Source: Winogradskyella sp.
GTDB taxonomy: Bacteria; Bacteroidota; Bacteroidia; Flavobacteriales; Flavobacteriaceae
Direction: 5' to 3'
Length of the DNA stretch: 64,000 bases
NCBI RefSeq assembly: GCF_028282165.1
Contig: NZ_JANQIM010000034.1
Coordinates: forward strand, 80,137 to 144,136
The notes beneath the pieces are model-generated. The model saw only the letters and a program-made list of their open reading frames with translations, did not search any database and was not told where the DNA came from. Shown one piece after another: positions 42,798-51,290 of this stretch (position 1 is the stretch's first letter; each line of letters starts with the position of its first letter). Position numbers and translations under genes: made by a program.

Positions 42798-44027
42798 TTA
42801 GGATACAGCTTTTAACTTTTTTAACGTTGACTTTGTCAATCTATCTTCTGCATAAGCTTTTGTGACATTAAGTTTTGTTTCTCCAGAACCAGGTAAATTG
42901 AACATAGCTTCGGTGAGTATCTCTTCGCAAAGTGACCTTAAGCCACGTGCTCCAAGTTTATATTCTACAGCCTTTTCTACGATATAATTCAAAGCACCTT
43001 CAGTTATACTAAACTCTACATCGTCCATGGCAAACAATTTTTTATACTGTTTGATAATGGCATTCTTGGGCTCTGTTAAAATGGCTCTTAAGGTATTTGA
43101 ATCTAAAGGATCCATATGGGTTAGCACTGGCAAACGCCCTATAATTTCTGGTATAAGTCCAAAGTCCTTTAAATCTTTAGGGATGATATACTGAAGAATA
43201 TTGTCATCATCCACATTATCGTCTTTTATAGAGCTATAACCAATAGCCTGCATATTAAGACGCTTTGTAATCACCCGCTCAATACCATCAAAGGCTCCGC
43301 CAGCAATAAATAGAATATGTTCTGTATTAACTTCTATGAATTTCTGGTCTGGATGCTTACGACCTCCTTTTGGTGGTACATTTACAACTGTACCTTCTAG
43401 CAATTTCAATAAAGCTTGTTGCACACCTTCACCTGAAACATCCCTAGTAATTGATGGATTATCACTTTTACGTGCAATCTTGTCTATTTCGTCTATAAAA
43501 ACGATACCGCGTTGTGCTTTTTCGAGGTTATAATCTGCGGCCTGTAATAAACGTGTTAAAATACTCTCTACATCTTCTCCAACATAGCCAGCTTCGGTTA
43601 AAACTGTAGCATCGACAATGGCCAAAGGCACATTGAGCATACGGGCTACCGTCTTTGCCATTAAGGTTTTTCCAGTACCTGTTTGCCCTACCATAACGAT
43701 ATTGCTTTTCTGTATTTCGATATCATCATCGGACACAGGCTGAAGTAATCGCTTATAGTGGTTGTACACAGCCACTGACATTACACGTTTGGTATACTCT
43801 TGACCTATGATATACTCATCTAAAAAAGCCTTGATCTCCTTTGGTTTTCTGAGCATCAACTCAGCACTGAGCTCAGAATTTCCTGATTGTTTGGACTCTT
43901 CAACAACAATGCCATAAGCTTGCTCAATACAACGATCGCAAATATGCGCATCTAGTCCAGCAATCAATAGATTGGTTTCAGACTTTTTTCTACCACAAAA
44001 AGAGCATTCTAATTCTTCTTTTGCCAT
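42798..44027 (-). CDS. clpX: ATP-dependent Clp protease ATP-binding subunit ClpX
   Basis: 409 residues. The N-terminal zinc-binding domain has C8-x2-C11 and C30-x2-C33, Walker A is [14 protein letters not shown], Walker B is [10 protein letters not shown], and the ClpP-contact loop region and sensor 2 ([10 protein letters not shown]) are present. ClpX unfolds substrates and feeds them to ClpP. It lies 45 bp downstream of clpP on the same strand, with trigger factor upstream: the standard tig-clpP-clpX order. Confidence 0.97.
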   Translation of the reverse strand: MAKEELECSFCGRKKSETNLLIAGLDAHICDRCIEQAYGIVVEESKQSGNSELSAELMLRKPKEIKAFLDEYIIGQEYTKRVMSVAVYNHYKRLLQPVSDDDIEIQKSNIVMVGQTGTGKTLMAKTVARMLNVPLAIVDATVLTEAGYVGEDVESILTRLLQAADYNLEKAQRGIVFIDEIDKIARKSDNPSITRDVSGEGVQQALLKLLEGTVVNVPPKGGRKHPDQKFIEVNTEHILFIAGGAFDGIERVITKRLNMQAIGYSSIKDDNVDDDNILQYIIPKDLKDFGLIPEIIGRLPVLTHMDPLDSNTLRAILTEPKNAIIKQYKKLFAMDDVEFSITEGALNYIVEKAVEYKLGARGLRSLCEEILTEAMFNLPGSGETKLNVTKAYAEDRLTKSTLKKLKAVS

Positions 44028-44072
44028 AATCTTAGTTCTAATTTAGGGAATTTTAGTCGTAAGAATTAACTA

Positions 44073-44747
44073 TTACTTGCGTTCTAAAACTTCATCTATC
44101 ATTCCGTAGGCTAGTGCCTCATCAGATTTCATCCAATAGTCTCTATCCGAATCTTTTTCTACTTGCTCATAAGGTTTACCAGAGTGGGTAGAAATGATAT
44201 TATAGAGTTCTTCTTTAACTTTAATTGTTTCTCGAACAGCAATTTCCATATCAGATACTTGCCCTTGAGTACCACTCATAGGTTGATGTATCATAACACG
44301 CGAGTGCTTCAATGCCGAACGTTTTCCTTTTTCACCTGCACACAATAATACTGCTGCCATAGACGCTGCAATACCTGTACAAATGGTGGCAACATCTGGT
44401 TTTACAAACTGCATGGTATCGTAAATACCAAGACCTGCATATACCGAACCGCCCGGTGAATTGATATAAATCTGTATATCTTTTGAGGCATCGGTACTTT
44501 GTAAAAATAGGAGCTGTGCTTGGATTATATTAGCTACTTGATCGTTAACACCTGTACCCAGAAATATAATACGATCCATCATCAATCGTGAAAAGACGTC
44601 CATTGCAATGGCATTGAGCTGTCTTTCCTCTATAATATTAGGTGTTAAGTTTGTAGGGTACATACTTCGCATTATTTTATCATAATACATGCTATTAATC
44701 CCTTGATCCTTTATAGCGAACTTTTCAAATTCTTTTCCGTAATTCAT
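44073..44747 (-). CDS. clpP: ATP-dependent Clp protease proteolytic subunit ClpP
   Basis: 224 residues. Serine protease residues: S129 (GIAASMAAVL), H154 (SRVMIHQP) and an Asp in the ~200 region (DSDRDYWM). The YINSPGGSVYAGLGIYDTM oxyanion segment precedes them. It forms the 14-mer chamber with ClpX. It is co-oriented with clpX; a terminator and a dispersed repeat lie between it and tig. Confidence 0.97.
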   Translation of the reverse strand: MNYGKEFEKFAIKDQGINSMYYDKIMRSMYPTNLTPNIIEERQLNAIAMDVFSRLMMDRIIFLGTGVNDQVANIIQAQLLFLQSTDASKDIQIYINSPGGSVYAGLGIYDTMQFVKPDVATICTGIAASMAAVLLCAGEKGKRSALKHSRVMIHQPMSGTQGQVSDMEIAVRETIKVKEELYNIISTHSGKPYEQVEKDSDRDYWMKSDEALAYGMIDEVLERK

Positions 44748-44771
44748 TTAATTTCAATTTGTTTTTTGATT

Positions 44772-44804
44772 AAAAAAAAAGCGTAAAACCTTCCAGTTTT
44801 ACGC
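44772..44804 (-). terminator. tig terminator
   Basis: A perfect 9-bp stem (gcgtaaaac, loop cttcca, gttttacgc; 44781-44804) is followed on the minus strand by nine T. It separates tig from clpP, so clpP probably has its own promoter or depends on read-through. Confidence 0.85.
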
Positions 44805-44828
44805 CTTAAAGATACTAATTTATTTTAG

Positions 44829-44853
44829 CTTCCTGTTTACGCAGGAAGGACAA
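44829..44853. repeat. Dispersed hairpin repeat, copy 3
   Basis: cttcctg-tttac-gcaggaaggac, the same layout as the copies at 30258 and 30858, between tig and clpP. Confidence 0.5.
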
Positions 44854-44884
44854 TTTAAAGTTTAAGGCGTAGCCTTAAGAGTTT

Positions 44885-46207
44885 TTAACTGTAGAACTCT
44901 TTAACAAAATCGTCATAAGTGATTTCTTTCGTTTTAAGATTTGCTTCAGTTTTATAAAGACTTAATAATTTCTGACTCATTAATTGTTCTGATAGACGTT
45001 TTACCTCATCTTGGTTAGACATGATCCGTGCTGCAATATCTTCTAACTCTTTTTCTGAAGGATTCATTTGTCCAAACTGCGCCATTTGTCCCTTTATCAT
45101 ATCCATGGCATAAGCTTTCAATTCTTCAAATTGGACTTGTAGATTGTGTTCTGCAATTAATTTGCCCTCAATTAATTGGTAGCGCATGCTCTTTTCGGAT
45201 TTTTCATATTCTTCTTTAGCCTGCTCTTGGGTCATAGGTTCCTCACCAGCTGTCTGCATCCACTTTTGAAGAAACTCAGAAGGCAAATCGAACTTTGTAC
45301 TCTCTACCAAATATTCGGTAACATCGTTCAGTAGTTTTTGGTCACCTTGTTGTGCAAACTGCTTTTCAGAATCTGCTTTAATCTTCTCCTTTAATTCTGT
45401 GACGGTAGTTACTACTTTAGGCCCAAAAAGCTTGTCGAATAACTCTTGATCTAGGTCTGCCAACTCACGTTTGTTGATTTCTGACACTTCGAATGTTACA
45501 TCAACATTGAGGTCCTTAGCAACTTGGTGATCAACTTTTAGGTAAGTGGTTAAACCGTAATCTACGTTAAAAAGATTTTTTGTTTTTAATGTAATAACAT
45601 CTCCAACTTTAGCTCCAACAAACTTCTTTAGATTAGCTTTTCCCTTTATTTTATCTACTGAAAACGTCGCTACATTTTCAATGTTTTCAGCTTCGTTTAC
45701 AAATTTTCCAGTGATTTCAGAATCTTCAGCAATTTGGTCTTGAGATATAATCTTACCGTATTGCTTTTGGATATTCTCCACTTGATTGGCAATCATTTCA
45801 TCATCTGCAACAATGTTATAATGCATAATTACTTTTTTACCTTTTAGCTTCACTTCGAATTCTGGTGCCAGACCTAATTCAAACTCAAAAGAAAATGCAT
45901 CGGCATCCCAATCTAAATCGTCTTGTGGTTTTGGCAGCGGATTTCCCAAAACATCAAGTTTCTCTTCTACCAAATATTTACCAATAGCATCCTGAAGCAG
46001 CTTATTCACCTCATCTACAAGCACAGCTTTTCCGTACTGCTTTTTAACAAGGCTCATAGGCACATGACCTTTTCTAAAACCAGGAATATTAGCGGACTTA
46101 CGGTAGTCAGATAAGATCTTCTCTACTTTATCGCTGTAATCTTCCTTAGCGATATCCACTTTTACAACAGCATTTAATGCATCAATGTTTTCTCTTGTTA
46201 TATTCAT
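44885..46207 (-). CDS. tig: Trigger factor (ribosome-associated chaperone)
   Basis: About 440 residues from the ATG at 46205-46207 (MNITRENIDALNAV). A longer frame to 46255 would include the promoter element at 46233-46260 and a non-conserved leader, so it is rejected. The N-terminal ribosome-binding domain has the signature IPGFRKGHVPMSLVKKQYG. A PPIase-like middle and a helical C-terminal arm domain follow. It binds nascent chains at ribosomal protein uL23. Confidence 0.93.
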   Translation of the reverse strand: MNITRENIDALNAVVKVDIAKEDYSDKVEKILSDYRKSANIPGFRKGHVPMSLVKKQYGKAVLVDEVNKLLQDAIGKYLVEEKLDVLGNPLPKPQDDLDWDADAFSFEFELGLAPEFEVKLKGKKVIMHYNIVADDEMIANQVENIQKQYGKIISQDQIAEDSEITGKFVNEAENIENVATFSVDKIKGKANLKKFVGAKVGDVITLKTKNLFNVDYGLTTYLKVDHQVAKDLNVDVTFEVSEINKRELADLDQELFDKLFGPKVVTTVTELKEKIKADSEKQFAQQGDQKLLNDVTEYLVESTKFDLPSEFLQKWMQTAGEEPMTQEQAKEEYEKSEKSMRYQLIEGKLIAEHNLQVQFEELKAYAMDMIKGQMAQFGQMNPSEKELEDIAARIMSNQDEVKRLSEQLMSQKLLSLYKTEANLKTKEITYDDFVKEFYS

Positions 46208-46232
46208 TATTCTTGAAACTAAAATTGGGCTG

Positions 46233-46260
46233 CAAAAATACAACATTTTTCGCAACCCAA
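46233..46260 (-). promoter_or_regulatory. tig promoter
   Basis: Minus strand TTG (46258-46260), 17-nt spacer, TATTTTTG (46233-46240). It predicts a start near 46226 and a leader of about 19 nt, which supports the ATG at 46207. Confidence 0.6.
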
Positions 46261-46287
46261 CAACAGTTTTAAGCCTTTGATTAATAG

Positions 46288-46635
46288 CTACTTTTTATCG
46301 GTTTTTAAAAGCGAATGTAACAATGATTGTAGGATAGAAAGCAAGACACTAAATAGTATAGCTGTCCATATACCATCTACCCTGAAACCGTCTATCAGTT
46401 TATCGGCCAATAGAATAATTACAGCATTAATAACAAATAAAAACAGCCCTAGCGAAAGAATAGTTGCGGGCAAAGTTAAAATGACCAAAATAGGCTTAAC
46501 TAATACATTGAGAATTGAAATTACTACGGCAACAAGGAGTGACGTTAAGTAATTGTCCACGTAAACACCATTAAGAATTTCCGCAAGCACAAAAACGGCG
46601 ACTGCATTAAGTAAAAGTTTGAGAATTATATTCAT
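46288..46635 (-). CDS. Phage-holin-4-like (DUF) small membrane protein
   Basis: 115 residues with four membrane helices and the family layout (NVLVKPILVILTLPATILSL, then GLFLFVINAVIILLADKLI). Despite the family name, these are ordinary chromosomal membrane proteins in most Bacteroidota; no phage genes are nearby. It starts 7 bp after the hydrolase stop on the same strand and is probably co-transcribed with it. Confidence 0.8.
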   Translation of the reverse strand: MNIILKLLLNAVAVFVLAEILNGVYVDNYLTSLLVAVVISILNVLVKPILVILTLPATILSLGLFLFVINAVIILLADKLIDGFRVDGIWTAILFSVLLSILQSLLHSLLKTDKK

Positions 46636-46642
46636 AATGTTT

Positions 46643-47407
46643 TCAAGATATAAAATTTATAACAGCTCCATAAAAATCTTTAGGATTTTCAGCATGCAAC
46701 CAATGACCAGCATTTTGAATAGTTATCACTTCTGAATGCGAAAAATGGCGATGTATAATAGCTTCATCTTGAGGCCCAATATATTCTGAGCGATCGCCTC
46801 TTAGGAATATTGTTTCCTTTTTAAATGTAGCGTGCGCTGGTAAAGCTTCACCTACTTCTGAAACATGCTCTTTTAGAACGGGTAGATTTATTCGCAAACC
46901 CAACTGTCCTTTCTCTACCCAATACAAATTTTTTAGTAAGAACATGCGTGTACCAGCTTCAGGAACGTAATTACTTAAAACCTTATCTGCGTCACCTCTA
47001 CTTTTAATTTCAGAAAAATCTAACTTGCTAAGGCCTTCTAGAATAGCATCATGATGTATAGGATAATATCGCGGTGAAATGTCGGCCACCAAAAGCTTAC
47101 TTACCAAATTCGGATAAGTCGTTGCGAATAGCATGGCCGTTTTTCCTCCCATGGAATGGCCTAATAATACAATATTGCTCAAACTATTTTCGTCACAGTA
47201 TTGCTTTAGATCTTCTACCATCAACTCGTAATCAAACCCCTCATTATGAAAGCTACGGCCATGATTGCGCTGATCGACCAAATGCACTTCAAAGTTCGAC
47301 TCAGAAAATTGCCTAGCCAACGTTTTCCAGTTATCACCCATTCCTAAAAAGCCGTGTAAAATCACAAAAGGACTTCCTTTTCCTATAATATTAGAATGTA
47401 AAATCAT
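46643..47407 (-). CDS. Alpha/beta hydrolase, YbfF-like esterase
   Basis: 254 residues. The oxyanion HGFLGMGDNW, DQRNHGRS turn, nucleophile S85 in GHSMGGKT and catalytic His in NAGHWLHAE are visible. YbfF-like enzymes cleave short or acyl-CoA-type esters in the cytoplasm; the substrate is unknown. It overlaps the end of pdxJ by 4 bp (pdxJ, hydrolase and holin-like gene in one operon). Confidence 0.88.
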   Translation of the reverse strand: MILHSNIIGKGSPFVILHGFLGMGDNWKTLARQFSESNFEVHLVDQRNHGRSFHNEGFDYELMVEDLKQYCDENSLSNIVLLGHSMGGKTAMLFATTYPNLVSKLLVADISPRYYPIHHDAILEGLSKLDFSEIKSRGDADKVLSNYVPEAGTRMFLLKNLYWVEKGQLGLRINLPVLKEHVSEVGEALPAHATFKKETIFLRGDRSEYIGPQDEAIIHRHFSHSEVITIQNAGHWLHAENPKDFYGAVINFIS

Positions 47408-48117
47408 TTTAGTTTGTCCAGATACATTTTAATGACATTTTCAACACCAAGGTACAGACTTTCAGATATTAAAGCATGGCCTATTGAAACTTCTAAAAGT
47501 CCAGTGATATTTTCTTTAAAAAAGGTAATGTTATCTAAGGATAGATCATGTCCAGCATTTACACCTACACCCAAAGCATTTGCTAAACCAGCACATTCCA
47601 TATAAGGTTTTATGGCCTCTTTGTTACCTAAACTATATTGATGGGCATAGGCTTCGGTATAAAGCTCAATTCTTTCAGTTCCTGTTTCCTTTGCACCTTC
47701 AATTTGATGCAAATCTGGGTCAACAAAAATCGATGTTCTTATACCATTGTTCTTAAATTCCTTTATAACGTCTACCAGAAAATCCTTGTGTTTAATCGTA
47801 TCCCAACCAGCATTGGACGTAATAGCATCTTCAGCATCTGGTACTAAGGTAACTTGCGTTGGCTTTACCTCTAAAACCATATCGATAAACTTCGGAATGG
47901 GATTACCCTCAATATTATATTCTGTATAAATTTCTGGTTTTAAATCGTAAACATCGCTATAACGAATATGGCGCTCATCTGGTCTAGGATGAATTGTTAC
48001 TCCCTCAGCCCCAAAATGCTGTACATCTTTTGCAAATTGCACCACATTGGGCACATTGCCGCCTCTACTATTTCTTAGTGTTGCAATCTTGTTTATATTA
48101 ACACTTAATTTTGCCAT
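47404..48117 (-). CDS. pdxJ: Pyridoxine 5'-phosphate synthase PdxJ
   Basis: 237 residues, complete. The N-terminal VNINKIATLRNSRGG, active-site HPRPDERHI and the VTLVPDAEDA strand are diagnostic. It condenses 3-amino-2-oxopropyl phosphate with deoxyxylulose phosphate in vitamin B6 synthesis. It is divergent from the CBS-domain gene; -7 elements for both sit between them. Confidence 0.95.
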   Translation of the reverse strand: MAKLSVNINKIATLRNSRGGNVPNVVQFAKDVQHFGAEGVTIHPRPDERHIRYSDVYDLKPEIYTEYNIEGNPIPKFIDMVLEVKPTQVTLVPDAEDAITSNAGWDTIKHKDFLVDVIKEFKNNGIRTSIFVDPDLHQIEGAKETGTERIELYTEAYAHQYSLGNKEAIKPYMECAGLANALGVGVNAGHDLSLDNITFFKENITGLLEVSIGHALISESLYLGVENVIKMYLDKLK

Positions 48118-48136
48118 TCTGTTAGATTTTGAATGA

Positions 48137-48144
48137 CAAAAATA
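48137..48144 (-). promoter_or_regulatory. -7 element for pdxJ
   Basis: TATTTTTG on the minus strand matches TAnnTTTG, 20 bp before the pdxJ ATG. The -33 element is not clear. Confidence 0.4.
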
Positions 48145-48170
48145 CAGAACTCATCTTGGGTTTTTATGGT

Positions 48171-48178
48171 TATTTTTG
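48171..48178 (+). promoter_or_regulatory. -7 element for the CBS-domain gene
   Basis: TATTTTTG on the plus strand matches TAnnTTTG. It overlaps a TTG at 48176 and so argues for the ATG at 48209 as start. Confidence 0.4.
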
Positions 48179-48208
48179 ATTAATTTGCAAGACATTGAAA
48201 CCCAATTT

Positions 48209-48865
48209 ATGCAGTTACAGGATTTTGTTATAAATGATATAAAACCATTAAGTATCACTGATAAAATAAGCGATTTGCAAATGCTTTTTAATCAGTTGAC
48301 TTACTCACATATTCCTATTAAAAAAGAAGGCGTTTATTTAGGCTGTATCTCTGAGACTGACGCACATTGTTTTGATGGTGAAAAATCTATTAACGACTGC
48401 AATTATACCATTGAAGGATTTTTTGTGAGAACCACAACTAATTGGCTAGATGTGCTCGAAGCCTTTGCTGAGCACGATTCTAACATAATGCCTGTATTAG
48501 ATGAGAGCAATACCTATTTAGGCTATTACGAGCTTAATGACATTATTCATCTATTCAACGAAACACCTTTTTTTGCAGAACCAGGTGGTATTATTATCAT
48601 AGAAAAGGGCATTCACGATTATTCCTTTAGTGAAATTAGTCAAATTGTAGAGTCTAATGATGCTAAATTATTGGGAGCATTTATTTCTAAAATGAGCACT
48701 GATTTGGTTCAAATTACGCTAAAAATTAGTAATACAAGCCTTAACGATATTATACAAACCTTTAGACGCTACAGTTATAATATTATATCTGGACACGAAG
48801 AGGACTCTTATATTGAGAGTTTGAAAGAGCGCTCACAATATTTAGATAAATACCTAAATATGTAA
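48209..48865 (+). CDS. CBS-domain protein
   Basis: About 218 residues from the ATG at 48209 (MQLQDFVINDIKPL). An upstream TTG at 48176 lies in the promoter. Two CBS motifs form one Bateman module: KPLSITDKISDLQMLF...IPIKKEGVYLGCIS and WLDVLEAFAEHDSNIMPVLD...YLGYYELNDI. A C-terminal ACT-like ~80-residue region follows (ISQIVESNDAKLLGAFISKM). Bateman modules bind adenine nucleotides. It is 3 bp upstream of nadK, so a regulatory link to NAD(P) metabolism is a reasonable inference. Confidence 0.85.
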   Translation: MQLQDFVINDIKPLSITDKISDLQMLFNQLTYSHIPIKKEGVYLGCISETDAHCFDGEKSINDCNYTIEGFFVRTTTNWLDVLEAFAEHDSNIMPVLDESNTYLGYYELNDIIHLFNETPFFAEPGGIIIIEKGIHDYSFSEISQIVESNDAKLLGAFISKMSTDLVQITLKISNTSLNDIIQTFRRYSYNIISGHEEDSYIESLKERSQYLDKYLNM

Positions 48866-48868
48866 CTT

Positions 48869-49747
48869 ATGAAGGTAGCTGTTTATGGTCAGAATTATGC
48901 CAAAGAATCTACACAAAAAGCTTTTGAAATTCTCATAAAGGTTCTTTTAGACCATGGCGTTGAGATATTTGCTGAGACCAATTTCCTTAAGCAACAAAAC
49001 GAAGCGTTAAAGAACAATTCCAAAATCAAAACGTTTACCCATCTAGACAAAAGCTATAATTTACTTATAAGTATTGGTGGTGATGGTACTATTCTAAGAG
49101 CCATAACTTATGTTAGGGATCTGGGCATCCCCATTGTAGGAATAAATACAGGACGATTGGGATTTTTAGCCACTATTCAAACAGATGACATAGACATTTC
49201 TCTTTCTGAAGTATTAAGAGGCGATTATACAATTTCAGAACGATCCTTGCTAAGTGTTACTACGCAACCAACAAATAGTGATATTCTAGAAACTAATTTT
49301 GCTCTTAATGAGATTGCTCTGAGTAGAAAGAATACAACCTCAATGATTACCGTAAAAACCCACCTCAACGGCGAATATTTAACTTCTTATTGGGCTGACG
49401 GCCTCATACTTTCAACGCCAACAGGTTCAACAGGGTATTCCTTAAGTTGTGGTGGACCCGTAATAGCTCCTGATGCCAAGAATTTTGCATTAACACCCAT
49501 TGCACCACACAATCTCAGTGCTCGCCCACTAATTATTCCTGATAATACTACAGTTACTTTTGGAGTCGATGGCAGAGAAGATCAGTTTTTAATGTCTTTA
49601 GATTCTAGAATAGTAACACTTCCCAATACCACTTCTGTAACCGTAAAAAAGGCAGATTTTGTAATTAAGATGGTAGAGCGCTTAGACGAGACCTTTTTAG
49701 ACACCCTTAGAAAAAAGCTACTTTGGGGTGAAGACAGACGCAATTAA
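48869..49747 (+). CDS. nadK: NAD kinase
   Basis: 292 residues. The GGDGT motif (LLISIGGDGTILRAI) carries the catalytic Asp, the second conserved block is LSTPTGSTGYSLSCGGP, and NE (FALNEIALSR) is present. It phosphorylates NAD+ to NADP+. It is coupled to the CBS-domain gene (3-bp gap). Confidence 0.95.
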   Translation: MKVAVYGQNYAKESTQKAFEILIKVLLDHGVEIFAETNFLKQQNEALKNNSKIKTFTHLDKSYNLLISIGGDGTILRAITYVRDLGIPIVGINTGRLGFLATIQTDDIDISLSEVLRGDYTISERSLLSVTTQPTNSDILETNFALNEIALSRKNTTSMITVKTHLNGEYLTSYWADGLILSTPTGSTGYSLSCGGPVIAPDAKNFALTPIAPHNLSARPLIIPDNTTVTFGVDGREDQFLMSLDSRIVTLPNTTSVTVKKADFVIKMVERLDETFLDTLRKKLLWGEDRRN

Positions 49748-49834
49748 ACGTCATTTTCATACAATAAATACTTATAAAAACTGTTTATCTGTAAGACATT
49801 TTATGTCAAATTATTATAGGCTAATCATAATTGT

Positions 49835-49842
49835 TATATTTG
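49835..49842 (+). promoter_or_regulatory. -7 element for the DUF6089-like gene and uppS-bamA operon
   Basis: TATATTTG, an exact TAnnTTTG match 17 bp before the ATG at 49860. Confidence 0.5.
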
Positions 49843-49859
49843 CGAACTTTAAAAAATTT

Positions 49860-50549
49860 ATGAGGTATTTATTCCTATTTTTTATATGTGTATATAGCTT
49901 CCAAAACACTGAAGCCCAAATCTATGAGGTGGGCGTATTTTTAGGAGGAAGTAATTTTATTGGCGATGTAGGTGCTACAAATTATATATCTCCTAACCAA
50001 GTTGCTATTGGTGCTATTTTAAAATGGAACAGAAGTCCCAGACATTCATTTAGAGCCTCATTTATTTTCTCGGATTTAGAAGGTATCGATGGTAAATCTG
50101 ATGACCAAAGACGTATACAACGTGGTTATAGTTTTAATACTAGTGTTTTTGAAGCCTCTGCAGGTATGGAATTTACGTTCTGGGAATTTGATTTACATAC
50201 TAGTGGTATAAAAGGGACACCTTATCTGTACTCTGGAATATCAGTAGCAAACCATGACAATTATTTTTTTAATCAGATTGGCGAATACACTTCCGAAAAT
50301 ACTAGCAGTTGGGCCTTAGGTATCCCAATGGTTTTAGGCTATAAGTCTAATATAAGTAATCATTTGGTTTTAGCAGCAGAAATAGGAGCCCGCTATACCT
50401 TTTCAGATGAATTAGATGGTAGTGTTCCATCTGATGCATCCCTTGAAGAGTTTAGTTTTGGAAATACAAATAGCAATGATTGGTATGTATTTTCAGGAAT
50501 TACACTAACTTACACCTTTGGAAGAAGACCTTGCTATTGCAATTTTTAA
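49860..50549 (+). CDS. DUF6089-like outer-membrane beta-barrel protein
   Basis: 229 residues from the ATG at 49860, which opens a clean signal peptide (MRYLFLFFICVYSFQNTEAQ). A longer in-frame extension to 49728 crosses the promoter and is rejected. The mature part starts IYEVGVFLGGSNFIGDVGAT and shows alternating hydrophobic beta strands ending in a C-terminal YTFGRR...CYCNF segment, typical of the small flavobacterial barrel family encoded before uppS and bamA. Its function is unknown; an outer-membrane structural role fits. The uppS ATG follows the stop directly (0-bp gap). Confidence 0.82.
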   Translation: MRYLFLFFICVYSFQNTEAQIYEVGVFLGGSNFIGDVGATNYISPNQVAIGAILKWNRSPRHSFRASFIFSDLEGIDGKSDDQRRIQRGYSFNTSVFEASAGMEFTFWEFDLHTSGIKGTPYLYSGISVANHDNYFFNQIGEYTSENTSSWALGIPMVLGYKSNISNHLVLAAEIGARYTFSDELDGSVPSDASLEEFSFGNTNSNDWYVFSGITLTYTFGRRPCYCNF

Positions 50550-51290
50550 ATGGACCTAGAAGAACAAATACATAAAGATAAGCTCCCTAATCATGTAGCC
50601 ATTATCATGGACGGCAATGGTCGTTGGGCGAAACAAAAAGGTCTAATGCGTGTTATAGGACATGAAAATGGCACAAAGGCAGTAAGGCAAGCTGTAGAAG
50701 CCAGTGCTGAAATTGGTATAAAAAACTTAACACTTTACGCATTTTCTACCGAAAATTGGAATAGACCTAAACTAGAAGTTCAGACCTTAATGAAACTTTT
50801 AGTAAAATCCCTAAAGAAAGAAATTAAAACTTTGCAAGACAATAATATAAAATTGTCTGCCATTGGCTGCCTTCACGATTTACCAAAAAAGGCTCATCAA
50901 GAACTATTGGATGTTATAGAAAAAACAAAAAATAATACGAATATGACATTAACCTTGGCATTAAGTTATGGTTCTCGCGAAGAAATTGTTAATGTTATTA
51001 AAGAATTATCACTTAAAGTTAAAAATAATATAATTTCGCCCGAAAGTATTGATGAATCCATTATAAATAAGCATCTTTACACGCAAAATTTACCAGACGT
51101 TGACCTGCTAATTCGCACAAGCGGTGAACAAAGAATCAGTAATTTTTTGCTTTGGCAAATTGCCTATGCAGAATTATATTTTACAGATATTTTATGGCCA
51201 GATTTTAAAAAGGAAAATCTGTATGAAGCACTCATAAATTATCAAAATAGAGAACGAAGATTTGGAAAAACAAGCGAACAACTTACTTAA
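50550..51290 (+). CDS. uppS: Isoprenyl transferase (undecaprenyl diphosphate synthase)
   Basis: 246 residues. The catalytic block is HVAIIMDGNGRWAKQKG (Asp and P-loop-like), then AFSTENWNRP, and the C-terminal LIRTSGEQRISNFLLWQ and FTDILWPDF. It makes the C55 lipid carrier for peptidoglycan. It overlaps bamA by 29 bp. Confidence 0.96.
   Translation: MDLEEQIHKDKLPNHVAIIMDGNGRWAKQKGLMRVIGHENGTKAVRQAVEASAEIGIKNLTLYAFSTENWNRPKLEVQTLMKLLVKSLKKEIKTLQDNNIKLSAIGCLHDLPKKAHQELLDVIEKTKNNTNMTLTLALSYGSREEIVNVIKELSLKVKNNIISPESIDESIINKHLYTQNLPDVDLLIRTSGEQRISNFLLWQIAYAELYFTDILWPDFKKENLYEALINYQNRERRFGKTSEQLT

Noticed and set aside
46208..46255. Longer N-terminus of trigger factor
   Set aside because: The extension contains the promoter element 46233-46260, and the conserved protein starts at MNITREN.
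46288..46635. Phage holin-like protein as evidence of a prophage
   Set aside because: No other phage genes lie nearby; this family is a normal chromosomal membrane protein in Bacteroidota and sits in an operon with metabolic genes.
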